Origin: Thermodesulfobium narugense DSM 14796
Lineage (GTDB): Bacteria > Thermodesulfobiota > Thermodesulfobiia > Thermodesulfobiales > Thermodesulfobiaceae
Direction: 5' to 3'
Length of the DNA stretch: 64,000 nucleotides
NCBI RefSeq assembly: GCF_000212395.1
Contig: NC_015499.1
Location: 1,137,001 to 1,201,000 of the forward strand
Of this stretch, positions 45,547-55,140 are shown piece by piece. The notes beneath the pieces are model-generated. The model did no database searches and was not told where the DNA came from. It saw only the letters and a program-made list of their open reading frames with translations. Positions within the stretch are counted from its first letter, which is position 1. Each line of letters begins with the position of its first letter. The position numbers and the translations under genes are program-made.

Positions 45547-46917
45547 CTACACTAAAGCGCTAAAAATTATCTCAGAAAGCGTTGGGTGAGCATAAATTAT
45601 GTTCTTTAGCTCAGTTACATTTGCTTTACTTTGCATTGCAATAGCCATAATATGAACTAACTCGTATGCCATAGGACCTATAAACATGGCACCAAGTATA
45701 ATCTCATCTTCAGAAGTAAGGACCTTAAAAAAGCCTGAATTTTGACCCATAATAAGTGCTTTTCCATTGCCTTTAAAAAATGCCCTGTATGTTTTATAAG
45801 AAATTCCTTTTGATTTCAGGTCTTCTTCTGTTAATCCAATACAACCTACACCAGGATCTGTAAATACCACCCTTGGCAAAAGTTCATAATTAACACACTC
45901 AGTTTCGCCAAGTATTTTTTTTGCAACAAATATTCCTTCTCTAGTAGCTACATTGGCTAGCATTGGAGTTTTTATAATATCTCCTACTGCATATACGTTA
46001 CTGTTATTTATGCTAAAATCATTCTCTGTAATTATGTAATCCCTTTCGGTTTTTGCATTAATAGCCTCCAAATTCAGATCCTTTGTATTAGGTCCTCTTC
46101 CTACAGAAACTAATATAATATCCACAAGAGCCTCTTTAACTAAATTACTTTTTCTATTTTTAAAATTAACCAATATCTTTTCATCTTTGTTTTGAACATT
46201 TACAATCTCTGAATCAGTATTTACAGATATATTTCTCTTTTTAAATTCTCTCAGAAGAGTGCGAGAAACCTCATCATCTTCTACTCCCATTATCTTAGGT
46301 AAAAATTCCACAATTGTTACGTTTGATCCAAAATAATTTAGTAACGACGCAAACTCACAACCTACATATCCTCCTCCAACAACAAGAATGTCTTTTGGCA
46401 AGTTTTTCAACTTTAAAAGACCGCTACTTGAAATAATTTTATTTTCATCGATATTCAAAGTTGAAAGACTTTTTGGATATGAGCCTGTTGCTAAAACAAT
46501 GCTATCAGCAAAATAATCAACACCGTCAACCCTTACTGCATTATTAGTTACCAGCATCCCCTTACCAAAGATCATATTAACTTTTGACCTTTTCAGTCTT
46601 GAAATTATTCCCTGTCTCAATTGAGATTTCTGATCCTCTAAAAGCTTCACTGCATTAGAATACTCTATTCTGAAGTCAACATTGAAAACATCTTTGTATT
46701 CTTTCATTCTTTGTACCAAATGAGCGCTTTCAACTAGCGACTTTACAGGAATACATCCTTCATTTAAACATGTACCGCCAATATTTTCTTCAGATTTATC
46801 TACCAAACATACACTTTTTCCTCTTTCTCCTAAATAAAGCGCACATTCATAGCCTGCTGGTCCAGCACCAAGAATAATCGCATCAAATTTATTTTCCAAC
46901 CTCAACTTCTCCCACAA
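45547..46917 (-). CDS. lpdA: Dihydrolipoamide dehydrogenase (L-protein)
   Basis: A 456-residue flavoprotein that reoxidises the lipoyl arm of GcvH with NAD. FAD fold AIILGAGPAGYECALYLG, redox disulfide GGTCLNEGCIPVKS (about 47-60), NAD fold ILVVGGGYVGCEFAS, and the C-terminal interface HPTLSEI with the catalytic His. It overlaps lipA by 16 bases and is the last gene of the glycine cleavage operon. With no pyruvate dehydrogenase E1/E2 genes nearby, the glycine system is its likely partner. Confidence 0.93.
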   Translation of the reverse strand: MWEKLRLENKFDAIILGAGPAGYECALYLGERGKSVCLVDKSEENIGGTCLNEGCIPVKSLVESAHLVQRMKEYKDVFNVDFRIEYSNAVKLLEDQKSQLRQGIISRLKRSKVNMIFGKGMLVTNNAVRVDGVDYFADSIVLATGSYPKSLSTLNIDENKIISSSGLLKLKNLPKDILVVGGGYVGCEFASLLNYFGSNVTIVEFLPKIMGVEDDEVSRTLLREFKKRNISVNTDSEIVNVQNKDEKILVNFKNRKSNLVKEALVDIILVSVGRGPNTKDLNLEAINAKTERDYIITENDFSINNSNVYAVGDIIKTPMLANVATREGIFVAKKILGETECVNYELLPRVVFTDPGVGCIGLTEEDLKSKGISYKTYRAFFKGNGKALIMGQNSGFFKVLTSEDEIILGAMFIGPMAYELVHIMAIAMQSKANVTELKNIIYAHPTLSEIIFSALV

Positions 46918-47771
46918 GATAAATATTTTTGTGCGTTATATGAGCTTCTTACATATGGAGCACTTTCAACATGTTTAAAACCAAAGTTTCGTGCAATTTC
47001 TCCTATTTCTTCAAATTTGTCTGGATGAACGTATTCATAAACCTCGACATTCTTCAAACTTGGTCTTAAATATTGCCCTATACTAATAAAATCACAGTTA
47101 ATTTTAATAAGCCTTTCAAAAACTTCCTTTAATTCGTCCATCGTTTCTCCCAAGCCAAGCATTATCCCAGTTTTTGTAAAGACATTTTGAGATAATTTTT
47201 TAACACTTTCTAAAACATATAGGGATCTCTCAAATGAAGCCCCTTTCCTAATAGCATAAAGTCTTGGAACAGTTTCCAGATTGTGACCAAAAATCTCAGG
47301 ATTTAACCCAATTACTGTTTTAATTGAATCAGTATCACCCTTGAAATCAGGCACTAAAACTTCGATAGTAACATTTGGATTAAGATTTCTAATAGCTTTT
47401 ATAGTGTTTGCAAAGTGAAGTGCTCCGCCATCAAAAATGTCATCCCTAGTAGGGGATGTGATTACTACATGAGAAAGATTCAGTCTTTCTACAGCTTGAG
47501 CTACTCTTTCTGGCTCATACGGATCTAAAGGTTTTAGTAAATTTTTATCCTTAGCTTTCTTTACATTACAAAATTCACAAGATCTCGTACATACATCACC
47601 CATTATTAGAAAAGTAGCATGTCTATTACTAAAACACTCTGATATATTAGGACACCTTGCTTCTTCGCAAACAGTGTTTAACTCCAAATCTTTTAGTAAA
47701 ACTCTTGTATAGTTCTCCGTCTTTTGACAAACTTTCTTATGAAGCCACGCAGGTTTCTTTTTCAATACCAT
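46902..47771 (-). CDS. lipA: Lipoyl synthase
   Basis: A 289-residue radical SAM enzyme that inserts two sulfurs into the octanoyl group on GcvH. The auxiliary cluster Cys are CEEARCPNISEC and the SAM cluster is CTRSCEFC. The C-terminal RSSYNAQ holds the conserved Ser ligand of the auxiliary cluster. The start overlaps the upstream transferase gene by 35 bases. Its placement next to gcv genes implies local lipoylation of GcvH. Confidence 0.95.
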   Translation of the reverse strand: MVLKKKPAWLHKKVCQKTENYTRVLLKDLELNTVCEEARCPNISECFSNRHATFLIMGDVCTRSCEFCNVKKAKDKNLLKPLDPYEPERVAQAVERLNLSHVVITSPTRDDIFDGGALHFANTIKAIRNLNPNVTIEVLVPDFKGDTDSIKTVIGLNPEIFGHNLETVPRLYAIRKGASFERSLYVLESVKKLSQNVFTKTGIMLGLGETMDELKEVFERLIKINCDFISIGQYLRPSLKNVEVYEYVHPDKFEEIGEIARNFGFKHVESAPYVRSSYNAQKYLSCGRS

Positions 47772-48525
47772 CCCTATTCCAACTTTCAGATAAATATTTT
47801 TTCTCTCTCAAAAAAGAAGCAAGCCTAATTTCCTCTTTTGTTGGTTCACAAAAATCTAAATCAACTTTCATTTCCTTACTAAAAAACGTTGCAAGACCTT
47901 TGAGTGCGCTCTCATAAGATATATCTTGAACCCAATCTTGAAGCGAATTTCCATGCTCATAAGGCTTAGAAAGATTTCTTCTACTCTTTACTGGGATAGA
48001 ACCATGTTGGAATATTACATCGTGAGAGCGCTTTTGTGCATTCCCCCCAACCTTTTGGCCATCTATTAAAATATCATACTTTTCCTTACCCTGATAACAC
48101 AATATTGGGTTTTTCTCCGAATCAGCATTTTCACACTCACATGCCCATTTGGCATTTAGATTTAAAGAATTATAGAAGTCCAACACAAAAGAAGTCAATT
48201 TTTTGTAAGAGTCAACTACAGACAAATTGCCCAAATGTTCTTGAGAACAAACAATAGAGTATGAAATTTCTTCATGATGGTACAAAGCATTCCCCCCCGT
48301 CAACCTTCTAACAAAAAAACCTTCCTCGTGAGACAAAAAAACCTTGTTAATATCAGATATTTTTTGAAATCTCCCCACTGATAAAACTGAAGGATGCCAA
48401 AAATAAAATCTTATTACAGGTTCTCTTTTCTTTAAGAAGGTTAAATATAAAGCTTCGTCAATAGCCATATTATAATCACCACTTAATGGAGACGAAACTA
48501 TAAATCTAAACCTCTTACAAGACAA
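47737..48525 (-). CDS. lipM: Lipoyl/octanoyl protein transferase (LipM/LplA family)
   Basis: 262 residues of the BPL/LPL fold. It carries RRLTGGNALYHHEEISYS (lipoate-binding loop) and a Lys motif in DGQKVGGNAQKR. A Cys in NPILCYQGKEKYD matches the acyl-carrying Cys of LipM-type octanoyltransferases, which favours transfer of octanoate from acyl carrier protein rather than ATP-dependent lipoate ligation. No separate LplA C-terminal domain is evident. Starts at TTG with GGAAGGG upstream. The 35-base overlap with lipA indicates tight coupling: LipM loads octanoate, LipA sulfurates it. Confidence 0.8.
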   Translation of the reverse strand: MSCKRFRFIVSSPLSGDYNMAIDEALYLTFLKKREPVIRFYFWHPSVLSVGRFQKISDINKVFLSHEEGFFVRRLTGGNALYHHEEISYSIVCSQEHLGNLSVVDSYKKLTSFVLDFYNSLNLNAKWACECENADSEKNPILCYQGKEKYDILIDGQKVGGNAQKRSHDVIFQHGSIPVKSRRNLSKPYEHGNSLQDWVQDISYESALKGLATFFSKEMKVDLDFCEPTKEEIRLASFLREKKYLSESWNRDGIEKETCVAS

Positions 48526-48623
48526 TCTAAGTCCCTTCCTTCTTAAATATTTAAGATATATAAATCATACTTTTTTATTAAATTATTCAATATTATACAG
48601 CTTATTCCAAAATTCATAATATT

Positions 48624-50057
48624 TTAAGCTTTAACAACTAAATCTTTAGCAGCTTTTGTTTCGTCTGGTCTTGAAATAACAGTTGTTTTGGGAAGTTCTT
48701 TAAAAGCTACAGGATTTTGCTCTGCTAATTTAACCGCATCAATAATAGCACCTATAAATTTATCAAGAGTTTCTTTCGATTCTGTTTCAGTTGGTTCAAT
48801 CATAAAAGCTTCCTTTACTATCAAAGGAAAATATATCGTAGGAGGATGAAACCCTCTATCTATAAGAAACTTTGCAAAGTCAAGAGCGCTTGCACCCTTT
48901 TTTGCCATTTCAGAAAGAGAAAACACGCACTCATGCATGCAAGTTCTATCGTATGGAAGCTTTAAATAACCCTTAAGTCTATTCATTACATAATTTGCAT
49001 TCAAGACTGCCATTTCTGCAGAATATTTAATACCCTCAGTTCCAAGAAGTTTAATGTATAAATATGCCTTTAAAATAACAGCAAAGTTTCCAAAAAATGA
49101 CGAAATGTGACCAATAGATTTATCTGAGTTCGATACGACTACTAGAGAGTCACCTTCTCTTTTTACCCTAGGAATAGGAAGAAAATCTTCAAGAAATTTC
49201 TTAACTCCTACCGGGCCAGCTCCAGGGCCTCCGCCGCCATGTGGAGTGCCAAAAGTCTTGTGCACGTTAACGTGTATAACGTCAAACCCCAAGTCACCCG
49301 GCCTGACCTTTCCCATTATTGCATTGAGGTTTGCACCATCATAGTACATTAATGCTCCAACAGAATGAGCTAAATCAGAAATCTCTTTTATGTTCTTCTC
49401 AAATAAACCCAAAGTATTAGGGCATGTCATCATTACTGCGGCCACATCAGTATCAAGATGTTTTTTTAGCTCATCTACATCCATTTCCCCTTCACTATTT
49501 GAAGGTATTGTAACTACCTCATAGCCTACCATAGATGCACTTGCAGGATTTGTGCCGTGGGAAGAATCGGGTACAATAACTTTGGTTCTCTTTGAATTTC
49601 TTGATTTGTGATAGCTAGAGATAATCATAATTCCAGTTAGCTCACCGTGAGCTCCAGCCATTGGATTAATAGTAGCATAGTCCATTCCTGTTATCTCACA
49701 CAAAATGTCTTGGAAGTCTGAAATAAGTTCAAGAGCACCCTTACACCTATCAATACTATCTGGCAATATAGACAAAAATGGGTGAAGATTTAAAAATTCA
49801 GGGATATTTGCAGCTTTTTCTAAAATTTTTGGGTTATACTTCATCGTACAAGAACCCAATGGATAAAATTGAGTATCCACAGAAAAATTCAATCTGGAAA
49901 GATTGATAAAATGTCTTATAAGATCTAGTTCTGATACCTCAGGCAAATTAAGTTCTGATCGAGAAAGCTCACCTGGAAAATCTTTCAAATTTACGTCTGA
50001 TTCAGGCAAGTTAAAAGACTTTCTACCGCTCTTCGACTCCTCAAATATTAATTTCAT
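48624..50057 (-). CDS. gcvPB: Glycine decarboxylase P-protein, subunit 2
   Basis: A 477-residue PLP subunit of the two-part P-protein. PLP lysine in VNVHKTFGTPHGGGGPGAGP, substrate-binding SSHGTNPASASM, and the QFYPLGSCTMKYNPK motif. ATG overlaps the gcvPA stop (ATGA) with GGAGG directly upstream; an in-frame ATG 24 bases earlier is inside gcvPA and less likely. It decarboxylates glycine and loads aminomethyl on GcvH, or runs in reverse as glycine synthase. Confidence 0.95.
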   Translation of the reverse strand: MKLIFEESKSGRKSFNLPESDVNLKDFPGELSRSELNLPEVSELDLIRHFINLSRLNFSVDTQFYPLGSCTMKYNPKILEKAANIPEFLNLHPFLSILPDSIDRCKGALELISDFQDILCEITGMDYATINPMAGAHGELTGIMIISSYHKSRNSKRTKVIVPDSSHGTNPASASMVGYEVVTIPSNSEGEMDVDELKKHLDTDVAAVMMTCPNTLGLFEKNIKEISDLAHSVGALMYYDGANLNAIMGKVRPGDLGFDVIHVNVHKTFGTPHGGGGPGAGPVGVKKFLEDFLPIPRVKREGDSLVVVSNSDKSIGHISSFFGNFAVILKAYLYIKLLGTEGIKYSAEMAVLNANYVMNRLKGYLKLPYDRTCMHECVFSLSEMAKKGASALDFAKFLIDRGFHPPTIYFPLIVKEAFMIEPTETESKETLDKFIGAIIDAVKLAEQNPVAFKELPKTTVISRPDETKAAKDLVVKA

Positions 50058-51376
50058 AACATGGCCTCCAAAATAGAGCATACGTTATCAATCTTTTCTT
50101 TTGACATCTTTTCAGTTATGTTTATCAAAATGTCTTTTTCTGAACCACCAAACAGGTATAGTGGAACCCCAAAAGCAATATTCTTTGATAATAGTGCTAA
50201 AAAAATCTCTTTAGCAGGCTTATTAAATTCGACAACAAATTCATTAAAAGTAGTTGCATTGTTCTTTATGTTTAAACCTAATTCTATCAACTTTTTCTTC
50301 ATATATTCGCTTTTACTAAAATTTATTTGAGCTAATTCTTTCAAGCCGTTTTTCCCAAGAGAACACAGATAAACCAGAGCCCTCAAAGCACATAGTCCTT
50401 CATTAGAGCATATATTAGAGGTCGCACGATGTCTTTTTATGTGTTGCTCTCTAGCTTGGAGAGTTAAAACGTAGGCTTTTTTATTATTTCTATCCAATGT
50501 TTCGCCCACAATCCTACCAGGCATATTTCTAATGTATGCCTTTTTGGTTACCAAAAAACCAAAATATGGTCCTCCAAACGAAAGCGGATTTCCAAGTGAT
50601 TGTCCTTCACCAGTTGCAATATCTACTCCCATCTGGCCAGGCGTTTTAACAATTCCTAAAGAAATAGGATATACGCTTGATACTGCCAAAATTCCCTTTT
50701 CATGGGCAAAGTTGACAAGCTCAGTCCAATCATGAACGCTTCCATAAAAAGTTGGGTTTTGAAAAACAAAACAAGCCACGTCAGAATCAAGCATAAATTT
50801 TATCTTATCAAAATCTGGTTCAATCCCATTTGTTTCAACTTCGATTAATTCATATGGCAAAAATTTTAAATACGTCTTGACTATATTTCTGTATATTGGG
50901 TTAACGCTTTTGTCCATTATTATCTTTTCTCTTCTAGTGATTCTAAGCGACATTAAAACAGCTTCTGCAAGAGCAGTTCCGCCATCGTAGAGAGAGGCAT
51001 TTGTCACCTCAAGGTCAGTTAAATTACAAATAGCAGTCTGATACTCAAACAGCGCTTGTAGAGTTCCCTGAGAACATTCTGGTTGGTAAGGAGTATATGC
51101 AGTATAGAACTCAGATCTTGATGCAACAAAATCAACCACACTTGGAATTATGTGATCGTATAGACCCGCACCAATAAAGTGATATGATATTAAATTATTT
51201 TTTTTGGCCAGATCTAAAATATGATTGTATCCTTCATGTTCAGAAATTCCTTTACCCAATTTTTTAAAATTAATTTCTTCGACAGGAAGATCTTTAAACA
51301 AATCATCAACTTCATTTACATTACAAACAGAACACATTTCCTTTATGTCTTCTTGTGTATGTGGACAAAAATTCAT
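50054..51376 (-). CDS. gcvPA: Glycine decarboxylase P-protein, subunit 1
   Basis: 440 residues, the catalytically complementary half of the split P-protein. It has the family landmarks FIGAGLYDHIIPSVVDF, YTPYQPECSQGTLQALFEYQ, GEGQSLGNPLSFGGPYFGF and REQHIKRHRATSNICSNEGL. It starts three bases after the gcvH stop. The N-terminal CPHTQEDIKEMCSVC, with two Cys pairs, is a local extension of the usual start; the Cys may be incidental. Confidence 0.95.
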   Translation of the reverse strand: MNFCPHTQEDIKEMCSVCNVNEVDDLFKDLPVEEINFKKLGKGISEHEGYNHILDLAKKNNLISYHFIGAGLYDHIIPSVVDFVASRSEFYTAYTPYQPECSQGTLQALFEYQTAICNLTDLEVTNASLYDGGTALAEAVLMSLRITRREKIIMDKSVNPIYRNIVKTYLKFLPYELIEVETNGIEPDFDKIKFMLDSDVACFVFQNPTFYGSVHDWTELVNFAHEKGILAVSSVYPISLGIVKTPGQMGVDIATGEGQSLGNPLSFGGPYFGFLVTKKAYIRNMPGRIVGETLDRNNKKAYVLTLQAREQHIKRHRATSNICSNEGLCALRALVYLCSLGKNGLKELAQINFSKSEYMKKKLIELGLNIKNNATTFNEFVVEFNKPAKEIFLALLSKNIAFGVPLYLFGGSEKDILINITEKMSKEKIDNVCSILEAML

Positions 51377-51378
51377 TT

Positions 51379-51753
51379 TTAGTCCAGCTCCTTAATATAG
51401 TTTTCATATGATGCCTTGTCCATAAGATTATTAAGCTCGCTAGGGTCAGAAACCTTAACCTTTGCTATCCAACCTTCTTCTTCTGGACTCTTGTTTATAA
51501 TTTCAGGTTCATTTTCCAATTTACTATTCACTTCAATTATTTCTCCACTTACAGGAGCATACACATCACTAGCAGCTTTCACAGACTCAATAGTACAGAA
51601 TATACTAAATTGCTTAATTTCAGTGCCAACTTCTGGCAATTCAACATAAGTAATATCTCCTAGCTGATGTTGAGCATAATCTGTAATTCCAATCGTTCCT
51701 ACATTGCCATCTATTTCTAACCACTCGTGATCTTTTGAATAATATCTTGACAC
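51379..51753 (-). CDS. gcvH: Glycine cleavage H-protein
   Basis: A 124-residue lipoyl carrier that shuttles the aminomethyl and reduced lipoyl arm between P-, T- and L-proteins. The lipoyl lysine is K59 in TIESVKAASDVYAP. DHEWLEIDGNVGTIGITDYAQHQLGDITYVELP is typical. It is the substrate of the lipM and lipA products encoded in the same operon. Confidence 0.97.
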   Translation of the reverse strand: MSRYYSKDHEWLEIDGNVGTIGITDYAQHQLGDITYVELPEVGTEIKQFSIFCTIESVKAASDVYAPVSGEIIEVNSKLENEPEIINKSPEEEGWIAKVKVSDPSELNNLMDKASYENYIKELD

Positions 51754-51786
51754 AGATATTCCTCCTTTTAAAGTAATATTTTTATT

Positions 51787-52878
51787 TTATTTTCTAAGAG
51801 ATCCATCTTTATAAAACGGTATTTTTTCAACTACAGCTTTAATTATTACTCTATCTTGAGACAATTCTAAAATTGTATTCTCACTACTATATTGAGGTTT
51901 TACATAGCCCATACCAATTCCCTTTCCTAGCGATGGGGAAAAGCCTCCACTAGTCACATATCCAATATCCATACCATCTGCAAAAATCTTATAACCATGT
52001 CTTGGAGCCCTTCTGCTATCACAGACAAAACCTACTCTTATTTTTTCTAACTCAGTCTCTTTTTGTTTCAAAAGCGCTTCTTTGCCTACAAAATCTTTAT
52101 CAAGGTGAACGAAATAAGAGAGATCAGCCTCTAATGGTGTAGTGTCTTCATCAAGATCACTACCATACAAAGGGTAACCCATTTCAAGTCTTAGCAAATC
52201 TCTTGCACCAAGCCCAGCAGGCTTTATTCTTTCATCTTTAAGTAAATCGTTCCAAACATCAACACAAATAGTTGACGGCATATATATCTCAAAGCCTAGT
52301 TCTCCCGTATATCCAGTTCTTGAAAGTATCACTTCTTGATTCATAAGGCTGGTTTTAGTAAAAGAAAAATATTTTAACTCATCTATAATCCCTGGAAAAT
52401 ATTTTCTTAACAGTTCTCTTGAAAGAGGGCCCTGAACATCAAGCTTTGAGGTAGTTTCTGATCTATCTTCAAAAATAAAGTTGCCCTTTAAAACACTTTT
52501 AATAACGTTAAAATCATTATCCTTTGTACCAGCATTTACTACCATCATAAGTTCATCAGCGCTTAATCTGTAAACAATACAATCGTCTACAATTCCCCCT
52601 TTTTCATTCAAAATTAAACCATACCTGCACTTTCCTACATTAATTGTGCCAATTTTAAAAGAAAAAGCCATTTCAATATTTGTATTTGCCAGATCACCTT
52701 TAAAATAAAATTCGCCCATATGACAAGTGTCAAAAAGCGCAGCACTTTTTCTACATTGCATATGTTCTTCAATTATACTCTCATATTGGATTGGCATATT
52801 CCATCCCCCAAAGGGTGCCATTTTTGCTTTTAGCTTAATGTGTTCAGCCTCAAGCGGTGTCGATTTTAAATTCTCCAT
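51787..52878 (-). CDS. gcvT: Glycine cleavage T-protein (aminomethyltransferase)
   Basis: 363 residues. It transfers the one-carbon unit between aminomethyl-GcvH and tetrahydrofolate, releasing ammonia. Landmarks: MAPFGGWNMPIQY, FDTCHMGEF, DDCIVYRL, SRTGYTGELGFEIYMP and the C-terminal GYVTSGGFSPSLGKGIGMGYV. There are only 12 bases between it and rdgB, so no glycine riboswitch fits there. GGAAGGTGA precedes the ATG. Confidence 0.95.
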   Translation of the reverse strand: MENLKSTPLEAEHIKLKAKMAPFGGWNMPIQYESIIEEHMQCRKSAALFDTCHMGEFYFKGDLANTNIEMAFSFKIGTINVGKCRYGLILNEKGGIVDDCIVYRLSADELMMVVNAGTKDNDFNVIKSVLKGNFIFEDRSETTSKLDVQGPLSRELLRKYFPGIIDELKYFSFTKTSLMNQEVILSRTGYTGELGFEIYMPSTICVDVWNDLLKDERIKPAGLGARDLLRLEMGYPLYGSDLDEDTTPLEADLSYFVHLDKDFVGKEALLKQKETELEKIRVGFVCDSRRAPRHGYKIFADGMDIGYVTSGGFSPSLGKGIGMGYVKPQYSSENTILELSQDRVIIKAVVEKIPFYKDGSLRK

Positions 52879-52890
52879 CGTTTCACCTTC

Positions 52891-53481
52891 CTATTTTCTT
52901 AAGATTTGTTTTAAGTTTTCACTTAATTCTCTAAGTGCTCTGCCTCTATGACTTATCTTTTCTTTTTCTTCAAGTGAAAGTTCAGCCATACTTTTCTCAT
53001 AGCCTAAAGGAATAAAAATTGGGTCATAGCCAAAACCATTTTCACCCTTCGGTTCAAACCCAATATGTCCCTCACAAACTCCTTCTGCCTGACAAATAAT
53101 TTTATTCTCGTAAAGAATAAAACAAGCCCTAAATCTTGCAGACCTCTTTTCAAATGGCAAATTCCCAAGAAGTTTTAATATGCCCATACATTTTTCCAAA
53201 TCTGTTACATCGCCAAAAAACCTTGATGACAAGACACCTGGTTTTTTGTCCAGTGCATCAACTTCAAGGCCAGAATCATCAGCTAATGAGGCAATATTGG
53301 TAGCCTCATAAAACGCTCTAGCTTTTATCAAGGCATTTTCACAAAACGTAGAACCCGTTTCTTCTGGATCAATAAGGCAATTTATTTCTGAAGGCAATAC
53401 AAAGTCAAAGTTATATTTGGACAAAACGTTAACAATTTCTTTTATTTTATTTTTATTATTAGTAGCAAGAAGTAATTTCAT
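52891..53481 (-). CDS. rdgB: XTP/dITP pyrophosphatase (RdgB/HAM1)
   Basis: 196 residues. It hydrolyses deaminated purine nucleotides (dITP, XTP) to keep them out of DNA and RNA. The opening LLLATNNKNKIKEI, ADDSGLEVDALDKKPGVLSSRF, GFGYDPIFIPLG and a C-terminal SHRGRAL are the family motifs. The ATG overlaps the dtd stop (ATGA). House-cleaning gene inside a long operon that continues into gcvT. Confidence 0.95.
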   Translation of the reverse strand: MKLLLATNNKNKIKEIVNVLSKYNFDFVLPSEINCLIDPEETGSTFCENALIKARAFYEATNIASLADDSGLEVDALDKKPGVLSSRFFGDVTDLEKCMGILKLLGNLPFEKRSARFRACFILYENKIICQAEGVCEGHIGFEPKGENGFGYDPIFIPLGYEKSMAELSLEEKEKISHRGRALRELSENLKQILRK

Positions 53482-53927
53482 AAGTTCATCCTTGTATCAA
53501 AAATAAGTGTTACAGGGCCATCGTTTACAAGAGAAACCTGCATATGTTCTCCAAAAAATCCTTTTTTTACAACAGTTTTTTCTTTTAAAACATTAAACAT
53601 ATATTCAAATAGTTCGTTTGCTCTGTTTGGCTTCTCAGATCTCTCAAAACTAGGCCTTAAACCTTTTGAGGTATTGGCAAGTAACGTAAATTGAGGGACA
53701 ATCAAAAGCTCGCCTTTTATATCAAGAAGGGAAAGATCCAAAGGCATCCTTTCAGATTGAAAAAGCCTTAATTTACATATTTTTTCACAAAAAAGAGAGA
53801 TTTCTTCTTCTTTATCTTCTTTTTCAAAATTTATTAACAAAACTAGACCCTTGTTTATCGACGAATATAAATTCTTTTCGCTTACACTGACACTTGCACT
53901 TAGCACTCTTTGGGCAACAACCCTCAA
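53478..53927 (-). CDS. dtd: D-aminoacyl-tRNA deacylase
   Basis: 149 residues. It removes D-amino acids (and glycine mis-charged on tRNA-Ala) from tRNAs. Catalytic-site motifs: LLIVPQFTLLA (SxxQFTL type) and NDGPVTLIFDT (GPVT). It starts MRVVAQRVLSASVSV from a TTG codon, the only start that preserves the family N-terminus. Confidence 0.93.
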   Translation of the reverse strand: MRVVAQRVLSASVSVSEKNLYSSINKGLVLLINFEKEDKEEEISLFCEKICKLRLFQSERMPLDLSLLDIKGELLIVPQFTLLANTSKGLRPSFERSEKPNRANELFEYMFNVLKEKTVVKKGFFGEHMQVSLVNDGPVTLIFDTRMNL

Positions 53928-53979
53928 AACTTACCACATCCCCCTTTGTTGTTCAAATTTTTTCAACAACCTTTCTCTG

Positions 53980-54900
53980 CTAATTAGTTTTGTGAGCAAG
54001 AGAAACAATCTCTTCTACTCCTTTCAAGCCATTTTCTAATAAAAACTTTCTAATACCAATAGAGATCTCGTCCAACAAATCCGGATTGTTATAAAAGCTA
54101 GAACCAATTCCAATATAATTTGCTCCTGCCATAAACATTTCTATAGCAGATTCAACAGAATATACACCCCCAACGCCAATAATCGGTAACTTCGTAGCTC
54201 TTCTCAAGTCCCATACACATTTAAGAGAAGTAGGTAAAAGAGCCGGACCAGATAAGCCACCGTGTATATTGCCTAAAAATGGTTTTTTTCTATTTATATC
54301 AATTCTCATTCCAGGTAAAGTATTAATTGCACAAAAAATATCTATTCCCTCACCCTCCAGTGAAACTCCCATTTCTTTAAAATTAGATAGCGGAGACAAT
54401 TTTGCAATCAAAGCCTTTTTCCACACTTTTCTTACCTTTTTGCAAACTTTAACTGAATCCTTTACATTAGAGGAAAAAGTGACGCCAGCGCTTTTTAAAT
54501 TTGGACAGGAAAGGTTCAATTCAAGAGCAATAACATCATTTTCTATTTCAGTTACTCTATTTGCCAGGTATTCAAAGTCATCAACTGTTTCACCAGATAT
54601 ACTAAATATTAATGGACAATCTAAGAAAAAATTTTTTATAGTGGGAAAAAGTTTTAAATATTCATCTATACCAGGATTTTGAAGCCCAATGGAGTTTAGC
54701 ATTCCTGCGGGAGTTTCAACTATTCTTGGTAGTATATTTCCTTCCCTTTTTTTTGTAGTAGCAGTTTTTAAAGTAAAGGCACCAAATTTTTTAAGTTCAT
54801 AATCACTGCTTACATCATATCCCAAACCAAATACCCCAGAAGGTGCTATAAAAGGGTTTTCAAGAACTACATCAGAAAAAATTACTTTTAAATTAGACAT
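53980..54900 (-). CDS. pyrD: Dihydroorotate dehydrogenase, class 1B catalytic subunit
   Basis: 306 residues, an FMN enzyme of pyrimidine synthesis. Motifs: FIAPSGVFGLGYD, GLQNPGIDEYL, LNLSCPNLKSAG (the active-site Cys of class 1), AINTLPGMRIDI, GGLSGPALLP, GVGGVYSVESA and GSSFYNNP. Class 1B enzymes pair with PyrK, which is not in the window. I take the ATG at 54900; a TTG 36 bases upstream has no ribosome site. Probable first gene of the operon leading into gcv, separated from dtd by 52 bases. Confidence 0.92.
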   Translation of the reverse strand: MSNLKVIFSDVVLENPFIAPSGVFGLGYDVSSDYELKKFGAFTLKTATTKKREGNILPRIVETPAGMLNSIGLQNPGIDEYLKLFPTIKNFFLDCPLIFSISGETVDDFEYLANRVTEIENDVIALELNLSCPNLKSAGVTFSSNVKDSVKVCKKVRKVWKKALIAKLSPLSNFKEMGVSLEGEGIDIFCAINTLPGMRIDINRKKPFLGNIHGGLSGPALLPTSLKCVWDLRRATKLPIIGVGGVYSVESAIEMFMAGANYIGIGSSFYNNPDLLDEISIGIRKFLLENGLKGVEEIVSLAHKTN

Positions 54901-55049
54901 AAAATACCCATTCTGAAATCGAATATATCCCCTCAAAATTTAAAATAAAACCTAAAAAATTAAGAATTTTACAAAAAACTTTAGATATCAGTTCACTTAT
55001 CTCCCTTTAAAATTGCCAAAATATATTAATTTAAAATTTTTATACTTTA

Positions 55050-55124
<75 letters not shown>

Positions 55125-55140
55125 ACGAATTTCTCTCTAT

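Noticed and set aside
52879-52890. Glycine riboswitch before gcvT
   Set aside because: Only 12 bases separate gcvT from rdgB; there is no room, and the region before pyrD shows no such structure.
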